A stretch of DNA of 64,000 bases from Thereva unica (lineage: Eukaryota; Arthropoda; Insecta; Diptera; Therevidae): contig OX465281.1 of assembly GCA_949987705.1 (NCBI GenBank), positions 31,852,942 through 31,916,941 of the forward strand, in the 5' to 3' direction. The stretch's first letter is position 1, and each line of letters begins with the position of its first letter. This document shows positions 33,465 to 44,489 of the stretch, one piece after another. The notes under the pieces were generated by a model. The model was not told the origin of the DNA, ran no database searches, and saw only the letters and a list, made by a program, of their open reading frames with translations. The position numbers and the translations under genes were made by a program.

Positions 33465-34510
33465 ATGCACACAGCTCAGGTATCACGGATCATTGGAATA
33501 CTATATTCCACTCAGAGTCTTCTGATACAGAACAAGAAGCCCGGTACTTGGACAAATGGCCTGGAGCACCAAGAACATCTCAGTGAAAAGATCTATGATT
33601 TCAATAGCCAAATTGTTACTGTTCTGGAAATAGCATGGAGCACCTGTACCTTTCGGGAGGATTGGACGGAAGGTATCATAGTCAAAATACCAAAAAAGGG
33701 GGACTTAACAATATGCGACAACTGTAGGGGCATCTGTTTATTATCTACTCTGGGCAAAATTTTGTCCATATATTACTATCTAGGATAAGAGAGGCAGTAG
33801 ACCGAACGCCTAAGAGGCAGCAGGCCGGAAAGGCCGCTCATGTATTGATCATATCAACACCTTGAGAATAATAGTGGAGCAGTCTACTGAATTCCGATCC
33901 CCCCTTTACCTTGCTTTCGCCGACTATGGGAAAGCGTTCGACTCGGTTAATAGGAGCTTTATATGGTAGGCACTACGGCGACGTGGACTGCCTGATAAAA
34001 TAATAGAATTGATAAAAGCCCTATATAACAATTCTAAATGCAGAGTTCTACTTAATGGAAAATTATCCGACAGCTTCGAAGTGAGCTCAGGAGTACGACA
34101 AGGATGCCTACTTTCGCCATTACTATTTCTTATAGTAATAAATGACATCCTTGTCAGCGCACTAGATAGTAGAACAGGCGGCATACAATGGGGTTTGCTA
34201 GATCGTCTAAAGGATCTCGACTACACGGATGATATCTGTTTGCTGGCCCACAGACATCAAGACATAAAAAACATGTTAAGCAATTTGGCAACAGAAAGTA
34301 GTCCAGCAGGCTTAAGGCTAAATCCAACTAAAACAAACGAAATGCGGATAAATACAAATACCAGACTAACGCTGAATAACCGTGACGTGGAGCTGGTAGA
34401 AAAATTCTGCTATCTCGGTAGTATCATTACCGAAAATGGTGGGGCAGAAGAAGATGTCAGTTCCAGAATAAATAAAGCACGAGGCGCATATGCATGCCTG
34501 TTCAGGATAT
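33465..34510 (+). pseudogene. RTE-type reverse transcriptase, 5' part (family B copy 1)
   Basis: Pieces in order: LEIAWSTCTFREDWTEG, IIVKIPKKGDLTICDNCRG (near 33680), GRKGRSCIDHINTLRII (near 33825), FADYGKAFDSVNRSFIW then a stop (TAG near 33968), and an intact frame 34009-34510 with GVRQGCLLSPLLF, LDYTDDICLLAHR and FCYLGSIITENGGAEEDVSS. The catalytic box reads YTDD, where the usual form is (F/Y)ADD. The composition and the downstream C-terminus match the RTE clade (SR2/BovB-like organisation). The frame is cut at FRI by the antisense insertion 34511-37523 and resumes in 37524-37978. Confidence 0.8.
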
Positions 34511-34664
34511 AATAATATTAATAATAGAGTTTCCTTCTTATGAAGAAGGCGCACTTCTCAGCTGGGCTCAGAAACATTTACCACGACCACGTGGGCTAGG
34601 CTGAGACATGCAAACATAAAAAATTAAGTACCAATAAAAAATTGCATGCGAGACACATAAACAG

Positions 34665-36424
34665 TCATGAGAGAACAAAGAGACTCCTTTTAAGGAGATC
34701 TTTGTTAGTGCTCACGCTAAAAACATTAATATTTTTATTTACATTAATGAACATGCGATTAACAGGCTCAAATCGGCCATAATTGGTGTTAGAGGAGTTG
34801 ATGTGTAAGAGCGGTGGTCCTCTCAGATTGTATCGGCTCTCTCTAAACGACGCACGACGACTTAGAAAACCTGAGTCGACACGTCCATTAAGAAGCTGGT
34901 GGACGAAAACAACATCGGCCACCTCACGACGCTTGTGGAGAGTGTTTAAGTTGAGTAACTTAAGTCGGTATTCATATGGTGGAAGAATTAAAGGGTCTTC
35001 CCAAGGAAGGTGATTCAATGCGAATCGAACGAACCTACGTTGAACCGACTCAATTTTTCCAACATGCGAAGAATAGTGAGGAGACCAAACCTGGGACGCA
35101 TATTCAAGTAAAGGTCTGACAAGCGAAATGTAGAGGTGTTTAGTGATCAGGGTGCTGTTAAATTCTTTGGACCACCTTTTTATAAAACCCAAGACTAAGC
35201 TGCTCTTGGAAGAAATATAGTTGATATGAGTAGAAAAGTCTAGCTTGGTGTCAAATCTAATCCCGAGATCTTTGACAAAATTAACACGGGGGACACCCTC
35301 ACTAAAGAATGAGTAGTTATAAATTATAGGATAACGTCGCCTACAAAAAGTCATGACTTCGCATTTACTAATATTAAGAACCAGGTTGTTGTTAGCGCAC
35401 CAAGAGTAAAAGGTGTCGAGATCGACTTGCAAAAGTTTGCAGTCCTCCATACTCTTTACGCGACGGTACAATTTGATGTCATCAGCATAAATCAGGATTC
35501 TGCAGTGTCTTAGCAAGGTAACAATATCATCAATAGAAAGAATAAAGAGGATAGGGCCAAGATGACTGCCTTGAGGGACACCGGATGACGCCTCAATGGT
35601 CGCGGATTTGGATCCACGGAAAAGGACTTGGTAGGTCCTGTCAGCTAAGTAGGACTGGAACCATATTAGAAGAGCTTCAGGGAAACCTAACTTTTTTAGT
35701 TAAGTATAATGGAGTGGGAAAGCTTGTCAGATACCTTACTGAAATCAGTGTAAACACAATCAGTTTGGCAACCGAAAACGAAGCCTTCAACAGCATGGGA
35801 AGTGAATTCAAGGAGATTGGTGGTAGTGGAACGAGCTGGAAGAAAACCATGTTGGTTCGTAGAAATAAGTTTCTTGCAGATGGGCACGATTGCAGAATAA
35901 ATGATTGACTCAAAAAGCTTTGGTATTACAGACAGCTTGGCAATTGGTCTGTAATTCGATATTTCGTTCTTGCTACCACTTTTGTGAATAGGAATTATGA
36001 ACGAATTCTTCCAAAGAGTAGGGAAATACCCTTTATCTAAGGATTTTTTAAAAAGGGTTTTCAATGGAGACTGGAGAACCTCCACACAGGATTTAAGAAC
36101 AGCAGAAGGGATACCGTCAGGGCCGGAAGTGAAATCGTAAGGGAGTTCATCAATATGTTTCACGATATCGTCACTGGAAATTGAAAGAGATAATCTAGCA
36201 GCCTCTCGGTGTGGAGTTATGTGACGAAAATTATTGTCATTAGGCTGAAATTTGGAAGGAGTGAAAGATTGATGAAAGAATGAAGCAAACATGTTGCAAA
36301 TCGAGGAAGACTCACTACTAGACCAGTTAGTGTGCTGCATAGTATTTGGGTAGTTATCGACTTTTTTCTTAGAGTTGACAAATTTAAAGACGTTTCTAGG
36401 ATCAGTATACACCTGGTCCCTCAT
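34665..36424 (-). pseudogene. family C reverse transcriptase
   Basis: The first frame (36424-35696) has NVFKFVNSKKK, SGPDGIPSAVLKSC, NSFIIPIHKSG, SNYRPIAKLSVIPKLFE and QHGFLPARSTTTNL. The catalytic strand is damaged (DFSKVSDKLSH for DFSKAFDKLSH) and the frame stops at 35696. Without a start it continues as FPEALLIWFQSYLADRTYQV and SGVPQGSHLGPILF, and then as the second frame (35516-34665) with LIYADDIKLYRRV, NISKCEVMTF and the thumb and tail to the stop (LLKRSLFVLS). A canonical YADD box is retained. No RNase H. One stop near 35696 and two between the EN and RT make it inactive. Jockey superfamily; clade not assigned. Confidence 0.8.
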
Positions 36425-36532
36425 GCTGCTGAGATATTCACCTTACAGAGCAGAAGAGAGTAAACGAAATCTGTTATAGCAATCAGTAAATGTAATAAGA
36501 CTCGGAGGGTCCTTTCTCTTTAAATAGGTCTT

Positions 36533-37523
36533 TCAGAGTCTATTTTTCTGATTCCTTAAATGCTTCAGCTCATTGTTGTACCAAGGTGGAGATGAACTGC
36601 GCAATTTTTGGGGCTCAAAAGGTACACACGAAACGATAGCTTCGTATAGTACGGTATAAAACCGTGCCACATCGACATCCAACTCATTTGCGGAAAGTAA
36701 GCTGTTGAAATCAATCAAGGCAAGCTTAGATGAGAGTTCATTAAAGTTAGCCTTCATAAAGTTGAAGGAGTGAGTTACCGCCTCCGGACAAGGATTGTTC
36801 TTTGAGTTGAAGCAGTAAATTAGCAAGAGGGGAGGGTGGTAATTGTCAACGGACGTCATGACTATTGGACTGGGTTCAACAATCATGTTTCCTGAGTCAG
36901 TAAAGAATACAAGATCCAACTGCCTCCCTAACACATTAGTCACACCACTCATTTGATTCAGGCCAAGTGAGAATAAGGAATTGAGAAAACAGGATTCCTT
37001 AGAATTAAAATTGCCTTCGGGGAGGTAGTTATCGTCAGCTTCGTCAAATACCCACTGAATATTGGGTAAATTGAAGTCCCCAAGTAGAAGTAATTCATCC
37101 CCAGTGTTCATCATACTCAGGCTATAATCAACACAAGAGATGAGAATATCATAGAGGCTTTTACCTCCATCGTCAAGTGTGCTAATCATATCTGGTTGGA
37201 TATAGCAGCACAGCAGGAATAGATTTGATTTAGAAAAGGAAATCTTGAGGGCGACAAGCTCAATGTCCAAGTGGTTAGAGAAACTAGGAAGCGCAATTGG
37301 GTTACAATTAAGCTGACTGCAGCAAGCAAGAAGTACGCCGCCCCCACGAGCTTCCGAGTCAGTGTGACGATCCCTCCGGAAGACTTGGTAGGAGGAATCG
37401 AAGAGTTCAGTATTAAGAATGCCTTCATAGAGCCAGGTTTCAGTGAATGCTATGACATCGAACCCGCTAGCCGTCGATGCCTGAAGGATGTCGTTAGTTT
37501 TTGACCTTGTTCCCCTTACGTTA
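36533..37523 (-). pseudogene. family C endonuclease
   Basis: From the truncation point the frame reads LHNVRGTRSKTNDIL, FDVIAFTETWL (catalytic Glu), RRDRHTDSEARGGGVLLAC, LLLLGDFNLPNIQW (catalytic Asp/Asn), LDLVFF and a SVDNYHPPLL block that stands at the SDH position (the catalytic His is kept as YH, with the preceding Asp). It ends at a stop at 36533 with LKHLRNQKNRL. A further stop occurs before the RT frame. The open frame actually extends to an ATG at 37624, but those first codons are antisense RTE sequence, not part of this protein. Confidence 0.8.
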
Positions 37524-38005
37524 TGGAGATCAACGGAGATTTCAAATAACACCAAATTACGGCTGTCAACTCCAACGTTAAGGCAGCCCTTTTGCACGGT
37601 TGCGAAACATGGAAAGTCACCCAATTCGTCACAGGGCGCCTACAAGTCTTCATCAACAGATGCCTGCGTCGTATCCTAAAAATCCGCTGGCAGGATAGAA
37701 TTTCAAACGAAGAACTATGGCGCCGTGCCGGCCAAGAAAGGATAGACGACCAAATCAGACGAAGGAAATGGAATTGGGTTGGCCACACCTTGCGACGCGA
37801 AAACGAAAATCTAGCCAAACAGGCCCTCGACTGGAATCCGCAAGGGTTCCGTCGAGTCGGAAGACCTAGAACAACGGGGAGGAGAACCCTACTAGAAGAA
37901 GCCGCAACAACTGGGAGATCCTTGTCGGAGCTGAGAGCTGTCGCGCAAAACAGAGTCCGGTGGAGGGCAACTGTTTGAGCCGTATGTCCCATGAGGGATT
38001 AAAGG
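37524..38005 (+). pseudogene. RTE C-terminal domain, second half of copy 1
   Basis: After the insertion the RTE continues with WRSTEIS (with a one-base deletion soon after), then CETWKVTQF and, from about 37650, LRRILKIRWQDRISNEELWR, RRRKWNWVGHTLRRENEN, ALDWNPQGFRRVGRPRTTGRR. This WQDRISNEELW / WNWVGHTLR / WNPQGxRRVGRPR series is characteristic of SR2-like RTE elements. The frame stops at 37976-37978 (TGA), and the element ends near GGGATTAAAGGAG. The copy at 44.7-45.5 kb is nearly identical here. Confidence 0.8.
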
Positions 38006-39360
38006 AGGACTGCATGCAGAATTCCGATCCAATGCCTTGAGCATCTTCCTACCACAGATACGAAAGATATATGTAGGTTGATGTCCTCCTTAAATAGGAT
38101 TTTGTTGAAACAACCTCAAGTGATATCGGTTAACTAGATGAAGTAAGATTAAACGAGGTCCAAGAGGTCAGCCTCTGCAAAGCCTCTACAACAACTCTAT
38201 TAGCTTGCATCATTATCAAAATCAAGTCATAATCTCAACGATGTTATCAGTCCCGTAAATTAAGTCCAACTAAGATCCTAATTCCATCTCTCCAAAAACA
38301 AAAGAACTAAAGACATCACAGAAAGATTGATGGCAACCAGTTAAGCAGTATTTACATTAGACCAAGTGCTTCTCTGCTACACAACAAATGGCTAAGCACA
38401 CCTCTGCCTTATGTGACCCCAACCGGAATATATTCACCTGGTGCCGGTCGTTCGGCTGGTGTTGGTCTTTTATTTCCCCTTTGGTCACTGAAGCTTCATT
38501 CATTACCAAATGAATAATTAAAACCCATTTCCTAGCCAGTCCGTTTATTGTAATTAAAGTCGACTGATTAAGCACAAATCACCTCAGGTGAAAATCGATT
38601 GTAAACCACATAAGATTCATGGGCGAGGGTGGACCGATGCCGTGTGGTGGTGGCATGGTCCAGCTGCAATGGTTTTCGGTTATTGTGTATAACGTGGAGG
38701 CAACTACTTAATTGCGATTTTCGTGCATGCATCATCATCCCGCATCTGTGGAGCAGCCCCCAGAGGATTTTCGGGGCTAATTTTCGTGTTGTTATGGCAA
38801 CGATATCATAAATTTTATCCATACACGGCCAATGTGGACAAAATGAGGGATGGAGCCGCAATATATTTTTTGGGGGTTTTTGTTCAACTCGTTCGATAAA
38901 TTTTGAATTTGATGGTGAAAGGTAGTTTCCGGTTTATGGCAACTTTAAGCCCTTAAGGCGATTTGGTATGTGCTCTGGTCGTGCTAGGGGTGCCTTTTGG
39001 GGAAGGACTGAATGTCGATGCTGGGTGATTCTCGAATGGTAATACTCTGATGAAATTGTTAGATTGAAGCGTTTCCGAATGGGGATGGATTGCTTCTACC
39101 CTCGAGTGGATTAACATCGAAATTTCGCATTGTTTTATCTGAAACGAATTTGATATTGTTATAGCAACAAATACAATAGTAACAGATTGAGGAGGATGAA
39201 CGGCGAGTGTTTCGAGCCTAAAAACGAAGCAAATACCGAACTGGTCCTCCAGATTGGGGGTTGGTCGGCAGACTGACAATCTTCCATCGTAAAAACCCAC
39301 TCGTCATGAATTCTCAAGACAGGCCTCGGACAGGACCGACTCAACGGCAACGACTCAGGC
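38006..39360. other. 1.35 kb without recognised features
   Basis: Open frames at 38568-38861 and 38953-39300 on the minus strand carry no motif. No repeat was recognised. Confidence 0.35.
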
Positions 39361-39736
39361 ACTGGAATATGGAATTTAATCTTGGAACATGGAACGTCAG
39401 GGCGCTCAACAGAAAGGGCGCTCTGCGTTCGCTTTTATTAGTACTAAAAAATATAACATAAAGATCACAGCTCTTCAAGAAACAAAATGGACCCACAGTG
39501 GTATAATGGATCTAAAAACCCAAACGGTACTCTCCAGCTGATCATCGAATGGAAGAAGAGAGTTCAGAGTAGTATTCATCATAGAGAAGGAAATGAAAGC
39601 ACTGATTCGTCCACGCGCCCATAGAAGAGAAAACGGATGAGGAGAAAGAGAGAGAATAGCGTCTAATGACATTAAAATGGTGCTTGGAGATATGAACGCC
39701 AAAGTAGGAAAAGAAGAAGAGTTTCTAGGAGTCATA

Positions 39737-40529
39737 GGGGGCTGTCCTTAAATTACGTAACGCTCAGAGTGGGGGGTGGGGGTCTGGAGCAGCGTTACTA
39801 AGCGTTACAAGGGGGTATGGGGGTGTCAATATCAGTGTTATGTAACGCAAGTTTTGAGAGAAAACAAATTCCGTATGATTTGTATTGTCCAAGCGTACAA
39901 AGTATTTTGTCGAAAAGAATCTGTAACAAATGTTCAACCTATTTGTCTTCGATTGTAAGATCAATGCTTCATCAAAGAACTGTTTGCGGAAAAATAGTTG
40001 ACCAAAAAAAAGTCGACTTTCCAAAACTGAGACCTGTACGCACTGCTGCTAAAAGAGCGCGTGAGGTTTTAGCAGTCATGATACAAAACGAAGAATTAGA
40101 ATGGGTTGATGAAGACTTGATCGATTTTGACAGCAGTCAATTGGAAATGATACAAGCGAAAAAATGAACAAGAGTATGCCTGTGATTGGTATAGAAAAAC
40201 ACATGTCTGTTCTATGGGAAGATGAAATCTAAGTTAGCAATTTTTATATGTATATATATTCACATTTACATTTCAATTGATTTTTAATAAAAGCAGATAA
40301 AAAACTTAAGAAAACCCGTTTTACAAAGTTATTTGTTTTTCAACGTGTATTTGCAAAAAAATGATTTTCTTTTCGTCATATTCAGAAACATGAAGGGGGG
40401 GGGGGGGTAACTGCAGCGTTACGTAATTTTTCAGGGGGGGGTTTGGCTTCCCGTTACGGTTCCGTTACAGGGCGGAGGGGGGTATAGAATATCATCAAAT
40501 TTAGCGTTACGTAATTTAAGGACAGCCCC
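39737..40529. mobile_element. 793 bp inverted-repeat DNA element with TA duplication
   Basis: Left end GGGGGCTGTCCTTAAATTAC and complement of right end GGGGCTGTCCTTAAATTACG; TIR similarity extends over about 30 bp (to AACGCT). TA flanks both sides (39735-39736, 40530-40531). Removal with one TA restores the RTE endonuclease frame (GVI-GKHSL). G-rich tracts lie inside both ends (near 39770 and 40397-40480). The core carries an open frame (39817-40167). The TIR recalls that of the 1.3 kb elements at 23.7 and 31.7 kb (CC-TAAATTACGT), so the two may be related. Confidence 0.8.
39817..40167 (+). CDS. uncharacterised 116-codon ORF inside the TA-flanked element
   Basis: This frame opens with ATG and ends with TGA, entirely between the inverted repeats. 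It has a cysteine group (CPSVQSILSKRICNKC) in the first half, a basic middle (RPVRTAAKRAREVL) and an acidic end (EELEWVDEDLIDFDSS). It shows no DDE signature, so it is not an obvious transposase. It may be the last exon of one or a captured fragment of a host or transposon gene. An AATAAA follows near 40287. I do not recognise the family. Confidence 0.4.
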   Translation: MGVSISVLCNASFERKQIPYDLYCPSVQSILSKRICNKCSTYLSSIVRSMLHQRTVCGKIVDQKKVDFPKLRPVRTAAKRAREVLAVMIQNEELEWVDEDLIDFDSSQLEMIQAKK

Positions 40530-40720
40530 TAGGAAAGCATAGCCTACACAACGTTACCAATGTCAATGGTAATAGATTGATCGGATTTCGCAAGCTCAAA
40601 CTCAATGGTAGTAAGTTCAACAATGTTTCCGCACAAAGATATCCATAAGATGACGTAGCAGTCACCTGACGTGGTAACTTTAGGCGCCAGGTGGCAAGGG
40701 GCGCCAAAATGAATATGAAA

Positions 40721-42560
40721 AAGAATTTTGAACGATAAATAAAATTTTGAAGGCACCTTTGCAGCCAGCCAAGTTTATGTGCTCATCAATGTTACTCGAA
40801 TACGACATAAGTAGGGAGCGTTGACTCCAAGTCTACATCCCAGCCGAGGTGCCCCTGCCTGTCAATGGTGCAGGCTCAATACAGCGGATTTGGAGAGAAC
40901 AAACTCGATCAAAATCTCTTCTCAGTTTCAAGGCTTAAACAAATATGCTGAAGGATCAATATAGATACTGAGGATGGATCACCTCTCAACGCTCCAAACA
41001 TTTCTGGAGCTTCCATAGCCCCAACAGGACGACCAACAAAGTCAGTTGAATATTTTTCGTCCCATGCAGCAAAGTGCCGAATGTTGCTACAGTGAAGGGG
41101 AATTTTCGGGAACCTTCTTCAAGGGGGGAGTCTGAGCCCGCAAACCGCAGTGGAGTACACTGAGATCACTCATTCATTAGAAGAACATCTCCTTACAGGT
41201 TCACCTGTGGAAGTGCGGGAAATTTATGCTCCATCGGATAGGTGACCCGAAATAGGTCCTCTTTGAGAAGACGAGTGGTGCAGCCCGAAAACGTTTTAGA
41301 CAATTTTTGGAAGCTGGCTACTCCGGTCTCTGCGTGGCCCCTAAACGAAAGAGAGATACCAATTTTAGGAAGAGGGTTAGATTTTCTGGATTCTGTCCAG
41401 GCCACAATAACTGGGCTAAAATCCATACCCTTTTGAAAAGTCTGCTGAAAACCTTCCGAAGTCCGACGCACCCATAATGAAGCCTAGAACGGCCCCGAAG
41501 CCGACCTTCCACCAAATAGAGAGAGTGTTAGAAAGAATTTGCTTGCAAATATCCGGAGGCTATCTTCACAACGGAACAACTAGTGACCGTGCAAGGGAGT
41601 CTTCTGGAGGCAATAGCCGAGTTAGGACAGGGCTCAGAACAGCCCAGGCTCCTACTGTGTTACTGTGCGTCCGGGGTAGTTGGCCATTACCTGTACGGAC
41701 TCGGTCCCGGCCATGTGACTGAGTGGTGGAGTGAAGGAACGACCCTGGCGTGTTCGGGAACTTCCCGGCGGCAACAGAAGACATCATTTACATTATGTTG
41801 ACATGGATAAGGTTGTTCAATTCCTTCACGGCAAGGAATTTTCCAAATCAAGGACCCTAAGAATGCAGGAGTGAAGAGTACTCCCCAAAGCTCACCGCCC
41901 ACCATTCACTGGGGTGATATTCTCTACGAACGAGAGGTCTGTTGACGAGCTGGGGTGGACGGGAGGCCAAATTGGCTACAAGGGCACAGCTTAGGTTCAG
42001 GGCGGCATAAAAGTCTATGACCAAAACTGTTCCCAGCTTGCATTGTGCCCTCAGCGACCGCCAGAACCCCGTGAGCAGCCATTTCCACTTCGATCACCAA
42101 GGAAATAGAAAAGCTGAGGTTACCAACTGAAGCCTCACTGGAGTCTGCTCCGGGAATGGAACACGTAAGTTGCTCGAATGCCAAAATCGAAGACACTGCA
42201 TTTTTGGGCGGAAAAAGGAGCCTGCAGTAACGAGTAGGTGACTCTTACCATAATCAACCCCAACTCTAAAAGCACCACCTAAATCCCTAGCGGGCAGCCC
42301 CAGCCCAAAAGGGCTCGCACAAAGGGGAGGGACATAATCCCCTAACGAAATGAACACTGCTTGTTCAGATAAACCTTCATCACGCCAGGGCTACGGCGGC
42401 AGCGCTCAAAAAAGGGTTATCTTGGACAACCGGAAATACAATTTATGTGATGTGAAAGCGTTAACCAAAGGACGCCCAAACACAACCTCGCTCTACCCTG
42501 AACAAGGGCTAGGGCCGCCTCTGACCTTGGGTCTACAATCACAAAAAGAAACGAAGAAAA
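40721..42560. other. 1.8 kb interval inside the RTE, mostly unassigned
   Basis: It lies between RTE EN and RT-thumb pieces and probably includes both diverged RTE sequence and another insertion. On the minus strand, 42357-42094 reads FRVGVDYGKSHLLVTAGSFF and 42196-41924 reads VEMAAHGVLAVAEGTM, which look like real but broken protein sequence, possibly from an uncharacterised transposon protein. GC content is higher than around it. No inverted repeats were found. Confidence 0.35.
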
Positions 42561-42569
42561 AGTTGAAAT

Positions 42570-43115
42570 AACCAGACCAGGCTAATAGAGCCTTTTATGC
42601 CCAAAAACAAATCCTCAAGATTTGTGTACAGGAAAACGAAACTTTCACTCTACAAAACAGTAATACGACCAGTACTGTGTTATGGTAGCGAGACTTGGAC
42701 TATGACCCAGAACGAGTCAACAGGTTTGAGACAAAAATTCTCAGATGCCTAATAGGCCCAACCAGAGACGATGGAATATGGCGAAGAAGGTACCATAACG
42801 AGTTGTATGAAATTTTTGACGACCCACAACTCTCAATATGAATAAAAATTAACAGGCTGAGACTAGCTGGCCGCGCCATAAGGATGGAGGACAATCGGAG
42901 GATGGAGGACAAAACGGCTCATAGCCTCAGAAATTTCGGGAAGTAGGCCAGTAGGTAGACGCAGGAGGAGATGGATAGACTCTGTGACGGCTGACGCAGA
43001 GGAAATGCTTAACATCCGGAACTGGAGACATGCTGCAAGGGATCGTCGAATTTGGAGAAATGCCTTAGAGGAGGCCAAGGCTCGATTTGGGCTGTAGCGC
43101 CACTGGATGGATGGA
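42570..43115 (+). pseudogene. RTE RT thumb and C-terminus, 3' end of a second RTE type
   Basis: Pieces: QANRAFYAQKQILK, KLSLYKTVIRPVLCYGSETW (near 42640-42700), ETKILRCLIGPTRDDGIW, RRRYHNELYEIFDDPQLS, INRLRLAGRAIRMEDNR (near 42850-42900), then a frame-shifted RRWIDSV-like tail. It ends in GGATGGATGG near 43103-43112, the short tandem tail usual for RTE-clade elements. It differs in sequence from the 37.6 and 45.1 kb RTE copies, so it represents another subfamily, and fits as the 3' end of the EN at 39.3 kb. Confidence 0.7.
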
Positions 43116-44480
43116 GGGATAGCAACAAATTATTCTTCTATTAGAGACCAGAAAAAAAACACAAAAAATATAAAAGCTACAAAAAAGTACATTTTCCCAG
43201 ACAATCCGAATAATCTCTTTTCTTCCCGAAGGGCCTAAAAGGACCTGGATTAGACCGAGTGATGAAGGATGGATGGATAAAGATGGCCCTGGTCTAATCT
43301 TTTACAAAATAAAATTTTTGTATACAAAACGGAGAGAGAGAGCGAGGGAACATTCTGATAGTCAACGGAAATCCTTGGGCAAAAATAAAATCGGATTTCA
43401 TAAAGAGCTTATCCAAATGGATAAAATCTAGTTTCATTTTCCCTGAATAACTCCGGCAAATCTCCTTTGCCAAAGTGACGATTTTCCAATCCCCTTTCGC
43501 TTCTGTGGAGAGATTTTTAGTTAAAATAGGATCCGCACAAATTTCTATATATCAAAAAAGGCGGGCGGCGGCCTTCTCCAGTAGTTTTCACCCAAAAATT
43601 ACTTCAACTGGAAAAATACAGAGAGAGGGAGAGAAGCGACGGGAGGGGGAAAAGGCAAATGGATAAAAGCATTTCCACAGCAGTGAAAAGTGGCTTAAAG
43701 TGAAAGTCGAGAAAGTATCAATTTACTGAAAAGCTTCTTTTAAATTTTTGAAAAGGGCGCAAGTAACTTTCCATAGTGATTTTCTGTGGGGGAGGACACG
43801 AGGAACACGTGTGAGAATATGACAGGTGGTTTTTAAGCTAAAACTTGGGTATTTTATCAGTGTGTATAACGTTTAGTAAAAACCTGAGCTTTGGGGTAGG
43901 TAGTTGCCTTATAATTCTAGCCTTTTGTGACCAGAGATTAAGGATCAATTCAAGGAAATGTTTTCTATGGAATTTCAGAAGTTTCAAAGGCAAATTTTAT
44001 CGAACCTTTTTTCCAAAATACTCGGGAGATTTTAGAAATATCGATAACTACAAAAGTTTTGTGTTTGGCTTATAAACATTCGCCTAGGGTTTATTTTTCA
44101 TGATGATATTCACCTGAGCTTCCTATATCAGTTAAGTCTTGGTTCATTCCTTTAAAAGAATTCCGTGCTTTTTTTCTCGCCATTATTTGTAAGCATAATA
44201 AGCCAGGAGTCTATTCCTGTTCAATCCCTATAGTCAGTGTCCTGTCATCCATATTATTGAGTAAAACCTGGTGTTGACGTTGTCAGCTATTTCATTTTTC
44301 TCTCTACTATTTTTTCGATTTGCTTTAAACATAACCGTCAATAGAGGCTTAACTCTCTTGAGCGGAGGGATATAAAAAAAATACAGGTGCGGTCATGGAA
44401 CCTCCGTCAGGAACGAAGTTCCTTACGATTTTTCTACAACTGCGAATGTAACTCCAAATAAAATCTGTATATTTTATTTA
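43116..44480. other. 1.4 kb without recognised features
   Basis: Contains a purine-rich patch (43615-43660) and AT-rich DNA. No gene or transposon is recognised. Confidence 0.35.
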
Positions 44481-44489
44481 TTTTTACTT

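Larger units (their letters stand above)
34511..37523 (-). mobile_element. 5'-truncated non-LTR element, family C, inserted in the RTE copy
   Basis: The second RTE copy (44.9 kb) runs straight from the FRI codons to WRSTEIS, while here the two halves are separated by this 3.0 kb antisense element. The junction bases share only TAT, so the target duplication is short or absent. The 3' end on the minus strand finishes in an AT-only tail (ATTATTAATATTATT-like) at 34511-34526. The 5' end begins in the EN domain (HNVRG), so the element is 5'-truncated, as is typical of target-primed integration. Confidence 0.85.
39261..40720 (+). pseudogene. RTE-type endonuclease split by a TA-flanked element
   Basis: The first part (39261-39736) reads FNLGTWNVRALNRKGALRSL near 39375, IT-LQETKW-like codons near 39470, and VLGDMNAKVGKEEEFLGVI at about 39680-39736 (the GDxNAKVG catalytic strand). 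After the 793 bp insertion it resumes as GKHSLHNVTNVNGNRLIGF (40532-40588), then FPHKDIHK near 40640. These are the standard RTE EN blocks. Several stops and shifts occur in the middle. The 3' end of what is probably the same insertion lies at 42.57-43.11 kb. Confidence 0.7.

Noticed and set aside
37516..37992. 158-codon open frame on the minus strand (and 45066-45437)
   Set aside because: Antisense of the conserved RTE C-terminal domain at both RTE copies.
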